From Octadecabacter arcticus 238 (GTDB lineage Bacteria > Pseudomonadota > Alphaproteobacteria > Rhodobacterales > Rhodobacteraceae), in assembly GCF_000155735.2 (NCBI RefSeq), contig NC_020908.1, forward strand, positions 563,001 through 627,000: 64,000 nucleotides of DNA, read 5' to 3'. The position numbers were made by a program, and so were the translations under genes. The notes beneath the pieces are model-generated. The model searched no databases. It was not told the origin of the DNA and saw only the letters and a list, made by a program, of their open reading frames with translations. Shown here piece by piece: positions 26,569 through 35,681 of this stretch (position 1 is the first letter of the stretch; every line of letters starts with the position of its first letter).

Positions 26569-27171
26569 ATGGCACGCAAAACGGGATCACACGGCGATAT
26601 CACTGGACCAAAGGTGCATGCCGCAGCCTTGCGCCTGATTGCGCGCCATGGGTTTGCTGCGGTCTCGATGCGCCAGATCGCGCATGAGGTTGGCGTGCAA
26701 GCGGGGGCGTTGTATCGCTATACGCCTGACAAACAGACCCTTTTGTTTGATCTGATGCGCGGGCACATGGATGCGCTGTTGGCGGCGCGTGCGGCGGCGG
26801 CGGGCGGCGTTGCGGTCTTTGATACGCCGCTCATAAGGCTCGATGAATTTGTGCGGTTTCACATCCGGTTTCATCTGGAACGCCCAGATGCGGTCTTCGT
26901 GTCCTATATGGAGTTGCGCAATCTAACGCCCGAAAACTTCGCCGCGTTAGAGGCCCTGCGCCGAGACTATGAAGACCAACTTGAAGTTATATTGCTTAGC
27001 GGTGCTGCTGCTGGGGAATTCGGTTTGACGGACACCAAGATTACAACACTGGCGATCATCGCCATGTTGACTGGACTAACCACATGGTATCGCGAAGACG
27101 GGCGTTTGCCGCTGACGCAGATCGAGCGGATTTATACAGGTCTGGTGCGCGGTGCAGTCGGCGTAAGCTGA
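26569..27171 (+). CDS. TetR-family regulator
   Basis: This 200-residue TetR protein has the N-terminal helix-turn-helix AAVSMRQIAHEVGVQAGALY near residue 31 and a C-terminal ligand domain of the type seen in acyl-CoA-responsive regulators (FVSYMELRNLTPENF). Its targets are not evident; the neighbouring dehydrogenase at 27379 or the gene itself are candidates. Confidence 0.85.
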   Translation: MARKTGSHGDITGPKVHAAALRLIARHGFAAVSMRQIAHEVGVQAGALYRYTPDKQTLLFDLMRGHMDALLAARAAAAGGVAVFDTPLIRLDEFVRFHIRFHLERPDAVFVSYMELRNLTPENFAALEALRRDYEDQLEVILLSGAAAGEFGLTDTKITTLAIIAMLTGLTTWYREDGRLPLTQIERIYTGLVRGAVGVS

Positions 27172-27274
27172 CGGAGCGACTGCGCCGCCCATGATTTTTT
27201 GTAAGTTGTGGCCTGCGTTGGGGTGAGGGTGGGGTGCCAGCGATTTGATGACAGGGCGTCTTGTGGCTGACGTC

Positions 27275-27298
27275 GGCCTCCGGCGGGGATATTTTAAA
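27275..27298 (+). repeat. GC-rich hairpin motif common in Rhodobacterales intergenic regions
   Basis: The segment GGCCTCCGGCGGGGATATTT lies about 100 nt after the TetR stop. I recall near-identical CCTCCGGCGGGGATATTTT motifs as frequent intergenic elements in this order, probably working as terminators. Seen here once; its repetition elsewhere in the genome cannot be checked from this window. Confidence 0.45.
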
Positions 27299-27378
27299 AG
27301 CAAAGACATGGGATGTCGTGAATAGACCAGACGTGTCGCACCTATTTTTGGAGGTTTTGAAAAACGGAAGGGATTTCT

Positions 27379-28323
27379 ATGAAAGTTGGATTTGTTGGTT
27401 TGGGGTCTGTGGGCGGAAAGCTGGCTGGATCGGTGCTGCGCAATGGGTTTGAATTGGCCGTGCATGACTTGGACGCGGATCTTGTTGCGGGATTTGTCGC
27501 GCGCGGTGCGGAGGATGGCGGATCGCCCGCCGCCCTTATGGAGACGTGTGACGTGGTGATAACGTGCTTGCCGTCACCGCAAGCCTGCGCGGTTGTCGTT
27601 GAGGCGATGTTGCCGAGCGTCACGCAAGGCAAGATTTGGCTAGAGATGTCGACCACGGATGCCAGTGAGGTCCAGCGGCTTGGCGAGGCGGTGCAAGAGC
27701 GCGGAGGCTTTGCGGTGGATTGTCCGGTGTCGGGCGGCTGCCACCGTGCCGCCACAGGCAATATTTCAATCTTTGCAGGTTGCGATCGCGCCACGTTCGA
27801 CACCGTCCTGCCATTGCTGACCACTTTGGGTCGGCGGGTCTTGCACACGGGCGATCTGGGGTCTGCCAGCACGCTGAAGGTCATGACGAACTATTTGGCC
27901 ACAGCGAATCTGCTGTCGGTCTGCGAAGCTATGGTGACGATGAAAGCCGCTGGGTTGGACATGGCCACGACCTATGAGGCGATCAAGATTTCATCGGGCA
28001 CATCGTTTGTGCATGAGACCGAGAGTCAGGTTATTTTAAACGGCAGCCGCGATATCGGATTTTCGATGGGCCTTGTGAAAAAAGATATCGGGTTGTTTCA
28101 GAACATCGCTGAAGCCCACGATGTGCCGCTTGAAATCAGCCCGATGATGGTGAAAATATTTGAAGACGGCATCGCGCGCTATGGCTTTGATGCGCAATCA
28201 GACGACATCATCAAACGGCTGGAAGAAGCCACTGGGCTGGACATCACCGCCCCCGGATTTCCAGCTGAAATGGTCGACGATGAGCCTGAGGAGAGCGGCT
28301 ATGAGGTGGCACCGCCGCGCTAG
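27379..28323 (+). CDS. NAD(P)-dependent beta-hydroxyacid dehydrogenase (HIBADH family)
   Basis: This 314-residue protein has the N-terminal dinucleotide fold MKVGFVGLGSVGGKLAGSVL, the substrate loop DCPVSGGCHRAATGN and the catalytic-lysine helix STLKVMTNYLATANLL. These are the marks of the 3-hydroxyisobutyrate/tartronate-semialdehyde reductase family. The exact hydroxy acid is unknown; a tartronate semialdehyde role would fit glyoxylate metabolism but is not supported by a specific motif. The start has GGAAGG upstream. Confidence 0.82.
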   Translation: MKVGFVGLGSVGGKLAGSVLRNGFELAVHDLDADLVAGFVARGAEDGGSPAALMETCDVVITCLPSPQACAVVVEAMLPSVTQGKIWLEMSTTDASEVQRLGEAVQERGGFAVDCPVSGGCHRAATGNISIFAGCDRATFDTVLPLLTTLGRRVLHTGDLGSASTLKVMTNYLATANLLSVCEAMVTMKAAGLDMATTYEAIKISSGTSFVHETESQVILNGSRDIGFSMGLVKKDIGLFQNIAEAHDVPLEISPMMVKIFEDGIARYGFDAQSDDIIKRLEEATGLDITAPGFPAEMVDDEPEESGYEVAPPR

Positions 28324-28380
28324 GCGCTTTCCTTGGCAGCTCCGCTTGGCTAGAGGGTGGCAACCAGCAGGGGGATCGAC

Positions 28381-28878
28381 ATGTTGAATGATGAGGCCAA
28401 TGAGAGTGCGGATGGTGATGTGATTGCGACGCTACAGGCGTCTGCTCTACGTAGAATATTCGCCTATGGCGCCGTATTCATACTGGGCGCGATGTTGATA
28501 TTGTTGGCATTTGTTCAGCCACCTGCATTTGGTTGGCAGGTATTTTTGGTCCTGCTGGGAGCGGGCGCGTTGGTGATTGCCGAAAGGCTGCGCCGCGCCA
28601 CGTTATTGGGGCTGGTTTTGACGCAGCGAGATTTGCGCGACACGGCAGGGCAACTTCTGACAACCTTTGACAACATTAAATCGGTGGATCGGGGTGCGTT
28701 TGCGTTCAAGCCGTCCAACGGGTTCGTCTTGCGCCTGCACAATAGCCAGCCCCGCGTCTGGGCGCCTGGGTTGTGGTGGCGGTTTTCAACGCGGGTTGGT
28801 GTTGGCGGCGTTACGGCGGCTGGTCCGGCAAAATATATGGCCGAACAGATTGCGTTGCGGCTTGAGGCCAAACGATGA
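28381..28878 (+). CDS. Conserved membrane protein of unknown function
   Basis: This 165-residue protein has two adjacent membrane helices (about residues 23-62) and a soluble C-terminal domain with RVWAPGLWWRFSTRVGVGG. The ATG at 28381 follows a GGGGGA ribosome site. The overall plan, two helices and a small cytoplasmic domain, resembles bacterial PH-like membrane proteins, but this was not verified. It is convergent with the tadE-like genes, 3 nt apart. Confidence 0.65.
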   Translation: MLNDEANESADGDVIATLQASALRRIFAYGAVFILGAMLILLAFVQPPAFGWQVFLVLLGAGALVIAERLRRATLLGLVLTQRDLRDTAGQLLTTFDNIKSVDRGAFAFKPSNGFVLRLHNSQPRVWAPGLWWRFSTRVGVGGVTAAGPAKYMAEQIALRLEAKR

Positions 28879-28881
28879 AAT

Positions 28882-29478
28882 TTAGCTATCAAGTGGGCAG
28901 ATTCGATCATCGAATGTGTCGTTGTGGCTGTAGCAAATACCATTTGGCGCCGAACGCGGCCGGGTGAAAACCGTATTTTCAAACGTGAACCCTCCGATGC
29001 CAATGCTAAAGTTAGGCTCATAATTGACCCATGTTTGCACCAGGATCAGCGTTTCGCCGTCGGGCATCACCGGGACTTCTTCGTTGGTGACCATGGCGCT
29101 CAAACCGGAGTTGTTGAGATTGCCCGCGCCGCCCTTATTTTGGGGCCATACGACGCTATAGTCATCTTCATCGGCGTCATACTGGATCAGTGTCACACGC
29201 AGTTTGGTCAGCGCTTCTGCATTCGTCAGGAAACGATGCATGCGCCATGAATTGATCATGAAGTCATTCGTGATCGGATCTGTTTCACGACTGAGCGCGT
29301 CGGAGATTGTGTAAGCCGCTTTCAAATTGATCGACTGATTTCGGAAGGCGTCAAAGAACACGAAGGTTGCCAAAACTGTTGCGAACAGGGTTGGAAACAT
29401 AATGATCGCCTCGACGACCACTGTGCCTTCTTCTTCGCGTCTGAACCGACGCACGATTGATTTTATGCGTTTTAACAT
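28882..29478 (-). CDS. TadE-like pilus assembly protein
   Basis: This 198-residue protein has the TadE hallmark near the N-terminus, EEEGTVVVEAIIMFPTLFAT, a single membrane helix with a conserved Glu, then a periplasmic domain with four cysteines. TadE-type pseudopilins take part in Flp pilus biogenesis or related secretion. It follows another TadE-like gene by 1 nt, downstream of the IS-disrupted tadG, so the unit may have lost its function or be transcribed from within. Confidence 0.82.
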   Translation of the reverse strand: MLKRIKSIVRRFRREEEGTVVVEAIIMFPTLFATVLATFVFFDAFRNQSINLKAAYTISDALSRETDPITNDFMINSWRMHRFLTNAEALTKLRVTLIQYDADEDDYSVVWPQNKGGAGNLNNSGLSAMVTNEEVPVMPDGETLILVQTWVNYEPNFSIGIGGFTFENTVFTRPRSAPNGICYSHNDTFDDRICPLDS

Positions 29479-29479
29479 A

Positions 29480-30040
29480 TCAAGAAGGCTCCATCACGAA
29501 GGCGGTTGTGGACACAAGGCGGTAATAGCCGTTGTCCATCCGGGACAAGAAATACCCCAAGCCAAATTCAGGAAGCATGGGGATGAATTTACCACAGACG
29601 CGAACGATCATCATTTCATTGGAAACACCGCTTTCAAAGTTCCGCGCTGGCTGGAACGGTTCGTCGAGGTTTGTGCATGACGCACGACGCGGGATGGAAT
29701 TGTCGGAATTCGCCCCCGAGTGGCGCAGGTCAATCGGGCGGAGTTCCAGACGCAGGTTGGTCATGCATTCGGGTAAAATTGCAGCGGCGTTGCAGATCAT
29801 TGTTTTAAACTGCAACTCGGTGACAGGCGTACCAGTGTTCAAGCGCACTTCGCGCACAGCCATATCAATACCGCGTTCCATCATAACGTGGCGGGTCATC
29901 AGCAGGCCGAGCTCAAACCCCGAGACGGGCAAAATGATAAATGGCAGGAAGATCAAAGCGAATTCCACCGTTGGGCTGCCGTCTTCGTTCCTGCGGAAAA
30001 GCCGCAAGAACCGTGCCAGTGTTTTGATCGCGAACGTCAT
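29480..30040 (-). CDS. TadE-like pilus assembly protein
   Basis: This 186-residue protein begins with a basic cytoplasmic tail and then EDGSPTVEFALIFLPFII, the TadE/TadG N-terminal membrane motif. The periplasmic part has paired cysteines (MICNAAAILPECMTNL, RRASC). It sits 11 nt after the natural end of the disrupted tadG gene and 1 nt before the second tadE-like gene. The three form a standard tadG-tadE-tadE unit in roseobacters. Confidence 0.82.
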   Translation of the reverse strand: MTFAIKTLARFLRLFRRNEDGSPTVEFALIFLPFIILPVSGFELGLLMTRHVMMERGIDMAVREVRLNTGTPVTELQFKTMICNAAAILPECMTNLRLELRPIDLRHSGANSDNSIPRRASCTNLDEPFQPARNFESGVSNEMMIVRVCGKFIPMLPEFGLGYFLSRMDNGYYRLVSTTAFVMEPS

Positions 30041-30387
30041 GCCACCGCTCCTTATTGCGTTAGCTTCAGGGCGCGAATGTCAGAGGCAATCGCTGAGAAT
30101 GCAGAGGAGATGTCTGTTCCGTTCACGTCAAAGTGGTGGCTGGGCGAACTCGCGCAGTCTTGCAGTGCGGACTGACCACCAGAAGGGGCTTCGAATGCAA
30201 CCGTGTAGATGACGACGCCTTGTGCGCGGGCGGCCGCACAAATGTCTGACAGGCGCGCGTCGGCTTCAGTGCCATTCACAACACTTTGGTCGAGGGAATA
30301 GTCAGGTTGTACGTAGTTGGCATAATCGAGGTTGTTGGTATTCCAAGGGATTTGCCCGGCCTCATAGGCAGGATACAGATAATAGTA

Positions 30388-31580
30388 TACTCCCGCGCCT
30401 GAATTGACCTGAGGTTTTCCCCTCAAATCACTTTGTATTCCTTGAGCGATATGACGCGGAAGTTGTCGGTGACGGTGTCGCGGAACTCTGGCCATTTTTC
30501 TGGCAGGGTCTTGCGGAAGAAGTCGAAAATGGCCTCTGTGAATTGGTTGAACGTTGCATAGTGCCGATTGTGGGTGACCCATTTGTGCATAACACCCCAA
30601 AGACGCTCGATCGGGTTGAGGTGCGGGGCATATGCTGGCAAGAAATGCAACTTCACCCGACGTTCTGGGCTGTCCAGCCATGGCTGTAGTATCTTGGCAT
30701 GATGATAGCGGGCATTGTCGACAAAGACGTGGATGGCCGTCTTGGTTTGGTTGTTGCGTTCCAACTTTTCCAGCATCTGTCGGGTTGTCTGGGCATTGAT
30801 CTTCTCGCCTTCCACAAAGGTGACCTGGAAAGTCTCAAGGTCAAGCGCGCCCTGAATGTTGAGCCGCTTGCGCCCTGATGTCGCCTTCAGGGCCGTCTTT
30901 TGCCCCTTGGGAAACCAACCATGGGCGGGGCGGCTCTGGTGTTCGGGGTGGACAGCGTCCGAAAAGACAACCATCTCATCTGCGGCCAACCCGTTCATCA
31001 GGGCCTCATATTTGGCAATAAACGCAGCCTGCTTGGCTTCATCGGCCTGTGCAGGCAGCAATTGTGGTTTCTTATACGCGAACCCCAGGCGGCGCATCAG
31101 CTTGGCGGCTCCCGACGTGCTGTAGTTTTGGTCGCACTCGGCTAGAACATAGGCACAGACCTCATCGGCATTGCGGGCAGGCTGCGCGGTGAAATGGGCT
31201 CTCACCGCCTGCTCTTGCACGACGGACAAATGACCCTGACGCTGGCTGTAGTCCTTCAGACCGAAAAACGATAGTCCCGCACCGGCAAAGGCAAATCGCC
31301 ACTCCGTCAAAACTGTCGGGCCAATATCCAAAATCCGGCAAACCGTTCCGGCGTCTTCTCCTGCGTCCAAAAGAAGAAACGCGCGCGCCCGTTTCCAAAC
31401 AAGGGCGTCAACTTTGCGGCGGCGGCAAAGCGCTTCAAGTGCTATGCGCTGCTCGTCGGATAAGGAGACTGTTTTGTATTGCTTGCTCATAAACTCAAAA
31501 TACAGACTGAACCGCCTTTGGCCATGCGACGAAGTGAATCGCAGGCCCAAAATCGTCAGGTCAATTCAGGCGCAGGAGTA
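30388..31580 (-). mobile_element. IS630-family insertion sequence, copy B (in tadG)
   Basis: A 1,193-bp copy with the same terminal repeats as copy A, inserted in tadG. The left flank keeps TA (30386-30387); the right flank reads AA (31581-31582) where TA is expected, a single substitution. Replacing it by TA restores the tadG frame. Confidence 0.93.
30423..31490 (-). CDS. IS630-family transposase, copy B
   Basis: An intact 355-residue DDE transposase, same as copy A except Val for Phe in ETFQVTF and some silent changes. All three catalytic motifs (VFSDAVHPEHQ, DNARYHHA, NPIERLW) are kept. Its gene lies in the same direction as tadG. Confidence 0.93.
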   Translation of the reverse strand: MSKQYKTVSLSDEQRIALEALCRRRKVDALVWKRARAFLLLDAGEDAGTVCRILDIGPTVLTEWRFAFAGAGLSFFGLKDYSQRQGHLSVVQEQAVRAHFTAQPARNADEVCAYVLAECDQNYSTSGAAKLMRRLGFAYKKPQLLPAQADEAKQAAFIAKYEALMNGLAADEMVVFSDAVHPEHQSRPAHGWFPKGQKTALKATSGRKRLNIQGALDLETFQVTFVEGEKINAQTTRQMLEKLERNNQTKTAIHVFVDNARYHHAKILQPWLDSPERRVKLHFLPAYAPHLNPIERLWGVMHKWVTHNRHYATFNQFTEAIFDFFRKTLPEKWPEFRDTVTDNFRVISLKEYKVI

Positions 31581-32281
31581 AAGTTAACATTTCTGTAGCT
31601 GAACGTTGCAAATAGTTCTTGCCAGGACGCCTGACGCACGTTGTTGGCGTAGGTTGGACCCTGACCAGCCGGGACAGTGCCGATGGGACCGCTGTTGCGC
31701 GCGTTCACATATTCGGACTGGGATGAATACCCCAAGGGATAGTTGCGGGTACGGTCATAATAGCTCCAGAAGAACTGGTCGTCTGTGTAGTTGTTTGGCG
31801 TGCTGAGACCTTGGGTCTGTACAGACGTTTGCCACAGGTTCGAGCCTGATACCAGGTCATTGGCGTTGTCCAGATTGGCCCAGACAAATGACAGGTTATT
31901 CTTGTAGTGGTCATAAAGATCCCACTGTTGGGTGTTTTCACCATCTGTCATCAACACCAGCACTTTGAGGACATCGGACTGGGTGAACTGTTCGGGACGA
32001 CCCGCCGCGACGGATGGTACACCAGAGCCGGACGCACCGGCGAGGCTGGCAATGAGGGATTTTGTGCTGGGATCGAGCAAAGCCACGCCCCACTTTACGC
32101 CCATATCAATGGCGGTGTTGCCATAGGCATGCAGGTCATTGATCGCGTTATGCAGATCGCTTTCACTGGTGGTGTGCGGAATGATCGCGTTTTGATCGCC
32201 GGTAAAACACCATGTGACGTCTGGGTTGATTGGCGAGTCATTGCTGCCGCCATAGGAAAAATGCGACACATGATCATAATA

Positions 32282-33474
32282 TACTCCTGCGCCTGAATTG
32301 ACCTGACGATTTTGGGCCTGCGATTCACTTCGTCGCATGGCCAAAGGCGGTTCAGTCTGTATTTTGAGTTTATGAGCAAGCAATACAAAACAGTCTCCTT
32401 ATCCGACGAGCAGCGCATAGCACTTGAAGCGCTTTGCCGCCGCCGCAAAGTTGACGCCCTTGTTTGGAAACGGGCGCGCGCGTTTTTTCTTTTGGACGCA
32501 GGAGAAGACGCCGGAACGGTTTGCCGGATTTTGGATATTGGCCCGACAGTTTTGACGGAGTGGCGATTTGCCTTTGCCGGTGCGGGACTATCGTTTTTCG
32601 GTCTGAAGGACTACAGCCAGCGTCAGGGTCATTTGTCCGTCGTGCAAGAGCAGGCGGTGAGAGCCCATTTCACCGCGCAGCCTGCCCGCAATGCCGATGA
32701 GGTCTGTGCCTATGTTCTAGCCGAGTGCGACCAAAACTACAGCACGTCGGGAGCCGCCAAGCTGATGCGCCGCCTGGGGTTCGCGTATAAGAAACCACAA
32801 TTGCTGCCTGCACAGGCCGATGAAGCCAAGCAGGCTGCGTTTATTGCCAAATATGAGGCCCTGATGAACGGGTTGGCCGCAGATGAGATGGTTGTCTTTT
32901 CGGACGCTGTCCACCCCGAACACCAGAGCCGCCCCGCCCATGGTTGGTTCCCCAAGGGACAAAAGACGGCCCTGAAGGCGACATCAGGGCGCAAGCGGCT
33001 CAACATTCAGGGCGCGCTTGACCTTGAGACTTTCCAGTTCACCTTTGTGGAAGGCGAGAAGATCAATGCCCAGACAACCCGACAGATGCTGGAAAAGTTG
33101 GAACGCAACAACCAAACCAAGACGGCCATCCACGTCTTTGTCGACAATGCCCGCTATCATCATGCCAAGATACTACAGCCATGGCTGGACAGCCCAGAAC
33201 GTCGGGTGAAGTTGCATTTCTTGCCAGCATATGCCCCGCACCTCAACCCGATCGAGCGTCTTTGGGGTGTTATGCACAAATGGGTCACCCACAATCGGCA
33301 CTATGCAACGTTCAACCAATTCACAGAGGCCATTTTCGACTTCTTCCGCAAGACCCTGCCAGAAAAATGGCCAGAGTTCCGCGACACCGTCACCGACAAC
33401 TTCCGCGTCATATCGCTCAAGGAATACAAAGTGATTTGAGGGGAAAACCTCAGGTCAATTCAGGCGCGGGAGTA
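32282..33474 (+). mobile_element. IS630-family insertion sequence, copy C (in tadG)
   Basis: A 1,193-bp copy in opposite orientation to copy B, with a perfect TA duplication (32280-32281 and 33475-33476). Copies B and C form a 1.2-kb inverted repeat pair separated by 701 bp of tadG, so inversion of that segment by recombination is possible; the present orientation of the segment is the original one. Confidence 0.93.
32372..33439 (+). CDS. IS630-family transposase, copy C
   Basis: An intact 355-residue transposase identical to copy A apart from Phe for Leu in RARAFFLLDAG. The three copies are nearly identical, pointing to recent transposition from one source. Confidence 0.93.
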   Translation: MSKQYKTVSLSDEQRIALEALCRRRKVDALVWKRARAFFLLDAGEDAGTVCRILDIGPTVLTEWRFAFAGAGLSFFGLKDYSQRQGHLSVVQEQAVRAHFTAQPARNADEVCAYVLAECDQNYSTSGAAKLMRRLGFAYKKPQLLPAQADEAKQAAFIAKYEALMNGLAADEMVVFSDAVHPEHQSRPAHGWFPKGQKTALKATSGRKRLNIQGALDLETFQFTFVEGEKINAQTTRQMLEKLERNNQTKTAIHVFVDNARYHHAKILQPWLDSPERRVKLHFLPAYAPHLNPIERLWGVMHKWVTHNRHYATFNQFTEAIFDFFRKTLPEKWPEFRDTVTDNFRVISLKEYKVI

Positions 33475-33731
33475 TAGGACCCAAGATTTAGGGCCGTCGT
33501 TGTAAAGATAGAATCGTCAAACATCGGGCAAGTCGAATAGTTATGTGACCGATTGATGTTGAGATACGGCGAAATAACGGTGCCGGGGTTTACCACAGCA
33601 CTGTACGGGATCATCGAGATCGTAATCAAACCTTGAGGCGCATTGGTGTTGTTGGCCAAAACAGTTGACACAAATTCACGCGCAGCAGGTCGTAGGTTGG
33701 TCATCCGGTTGTTGCTGCTTAGACTCAAGTT

Positions 33732-34786
33732 TCAAATGCAACACTCAGAGCCCTTTGGGCATAGGATGTTGTGATGGACATACGAAGGAAGCACCTCAGC
33801 AGCGAGGACCGTGGCGTGATATTAGCCGAGCATAATAGGGGCAGCAGTCAGCGGTTGATCGGCCAGCTTTTGCATCGCCCGGCGAGCACGATCTGCCGTG
33901 AGCTGGCGCGAGGTCGGCAGGAAGACGGCAGCTATTGCCCGCAAGCGGCGCGGCAGGCCTATGATGCCCGGCGCGCGCGCTGCCGCCGCAAGCGCAAGCT
34001 TGTGGAGGGGAGCGATCTTTATCGTTTCGTTCATGGCAAGCTCGTACATCTGCACTGGTCGCCTGAGCAGATTGCGCAGAGACTGCGTCTCATGAAGCCT
34101 GATGATCCATCCGCCCATGTGAGCCATGAGACCATCTATGCCGCGATTTACGCGCAGCCACGTGGCGGGCTGAAGGCGGCGATGATCGAGGCGTTGCGTC
34201 AAGCGAAGCCTAAGCGTGGGCTCAAGCGCAGGACAGCGGCGGGCAGTGCTATGGTCCCGGAATCATTGCGCATTATCAATCGCCCTGAAGAGATCGAAGC
34301 ACGACTGGTACCAGGCCATTGGGAGGGCGACCTCATCAAGGGCGCATTCAATCGCTCGTCAGTGGGGACCTTGGTCGAGCGCAAGACACGCTTCGTCATT
34401 CTTTGCAAAATGGATGGCAATGGGGCCGAGGCCGCGCTTGACAGCTTCACCCGCCAGATGAGACGACTACCCGCTGATTTGCGCAAGAGCATGACCTATG
34501 ACCGTGGCTCCGAAATGGCCTGCCATCGTGAATTGGCGCGACGATTGAAAATTGATATCTGGTTCTGCGATCCGCATGCTCCCTGGCAGCGCGGCAGCAA
34601 CGAGAACACCAACGGACTGCTGCGTCAGTTCATGCCCAAAGGAACTGACCTGAACGGTGCAAGCCAAACATGGCTCAACGACGTTGCAAACCTGATGAAC
34701 AACCGTCCAAGAAAAAACCCTCGGATGGAGAACACCCGCTGAAGCTATGGCCGACGAAATCGTGGCCTTTAAATCAACCGTTGCAC
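33732..34786 (+). mobile_element. IS30-family insertion sequence (in tadG)
   Basis: About 1,055 bp. The limits are estimated from the tadG frame: a TT duplication (33730-33731 and 34787-34788) gives an exact in-frame join reading DSNINLSLSSNNRM. Related end sequences AAATGCAAC (left) and AAGTGCAAC (right, inverted) are visible, but the exact repeat ends are uncertain by a few bases. Confidence 0.78.
33774..34742 (+). pseudogene. IS30-family transposase with a C-terminal frameshift
   Basis: The 322-residue frame has the IS30 N-terminal helix-turn-helix (SSEDRGVILAEHNRG, RPASTICRELAR) and the DDE core with GHWEGDLI, TYDRGSEM and CDPHAPWQRGSNENTNGLLR. After MNNRPRK the frame changes. The expected ending TLGWRTPAEAMADEIVAF, finishing STVALDV at 34797, lies in the +1 frame, and the shift maps to a run of six A at about 34712-34717 where five are needed. 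The core is complete, so partial activity cannot be excluded. Confidence 0.75.
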
Positions 34787-35295
34787 TTGATGTTTGAATC
34801 CAAGCTGTTCATGGAACTCGACACGTCAAGAACAAGAGAGACCTCGACGTCGGTCACGCGTTCCTCAGCGGTGGAAGCCCCGCTCACATTGATGGCTGTC
34901 ATTCCAGGCGAAAACGGGCTCGTAAAGATGCGTGGCAAGTCGTAGAAAAACAATGCCATTGGGGCGGACGCTTGGGCTGAGACCACGCGATAATTGATGC
35001 CTTGGGACACGGTGGGTTCGCCCTGCAAAAAATGCAACATGCCCGCTTTATCGAGGTAGTCGCGCACAACGTCAGCGGGTGGCATGATTTGGTCAAGATC
35101 AGCGGCCGCAAGTGTGGCGCGATCAAGCGAACCCTGCAATTTCGCGCGCGTCGTTTCATATCGCATCAGATCAACGGCCATGCCGCCGAACCACAAAATC
35201 ATGATCATCATCATCAGTGAAAAGATAATAAGGGCACCGTCTTCGTCGTTACGAAAACGCTGAAAAATTCCCTTGGGGGAAATACCTTCGGACAC

Positions 35296-35681
35296 ATTTT
35301 TTTCAACTTCAGACTCATTGTAACCTTCCCCGGGGAGCCTGCCTTAAGAAGGCCCACGCACAGATATATCCATTTAATTATCTATCTTTAGATCATTGGT
35401 TGGTGGCAGGTTTAGGGCAAATTGCGGCGGCATTTTGTTAACTGGTGGCCGATTTTGGGACGGTTTCTTGTGATTGTGTGAATTGTTTCAAAGCTGGGAA
35501 CAAACGCGCCGATCGATGCGCGGCGCGGGCGGATCGCACGCCGGCGTCAAGATTAGGGGGGGAATGTCCTTTAACAGCCTAACTATTAATCAATTAGATA
35601 CGATGGCGGCGAATCATGGTTAACTTCCTAGTAAGCTGCGCAGGGTAGGCGGAGCAGGGTTAAGCTGTGAAAGGGCCATCC
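35296..35681. other. Intergenic region between tadG and gdh
   Basis: No gene is visible apart from the out-of-frame tadG start region (ATG 35318, SD AAGG). The left part is AT-rich (ATTTAATTATCTATC around 35371-35389) and probably holds the tadG promoter. The right part before gdh is mixed, with TTAACTATTAATCAATTAG-like sequence at about 35579 that may hold the gdh promoter. No clear operator was seen. Confidence 0.5.

Larger units (their letters stand above)
30052..35295 (-). pseudogene. tadG: TadG-like von Willebrand A protein split by three insertion sequences
   Basis: Four pieces of one gene lie in order on the minus strand: 35295-34787, 33729-33475, 32279-31581 and 30385-30052. With the IS elements and one copy of each target duplication removed, they total 1,797 nt, exactly 599 codons, with seamless junctions such as LGS-YYDHVSHF and RNVN-YYYLYP. 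The product would have a TadG N-terminal helix (NDEDGALIIFSLMMMIMIL) and a vWA domain with the metal site DVSSS. The first in-frame start is GTG 35295. A better-placed ATG at 35318 with AAGG upstream is out of frame by one base in a run of seven A (35297-35303). The gene is inactive as it stands. Confidence 0.9.

Noticed and set aside
30052..30681. A 209-codon frame starting in IS630 copy B and running into the tadG tail
   Set aside because: It is an alternate frame of the transposase joined by chance to the tadG end; kept only as a read-through observation.
30386..31582. Deletion at the copy B insertion site
   Set aside because: The missing TA on the right is explained by one substitution (AA for TA); the frame and length are otherwise exact.
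31581..32281. Inversion of the tadG segment between the two IS630 copies
   Set aside because: The segment reads in the same strand and frame as the other tadG pieces, so it is in its original orientation.
34670..34945. Programmed -1 frameshift at A_AAA_AAC in the IS30 transposase
   Set aside because: The -1 frame leads to a non-homologous peptide; the family ending lies in the +1 frame, so an extra base in the A run explains it better.
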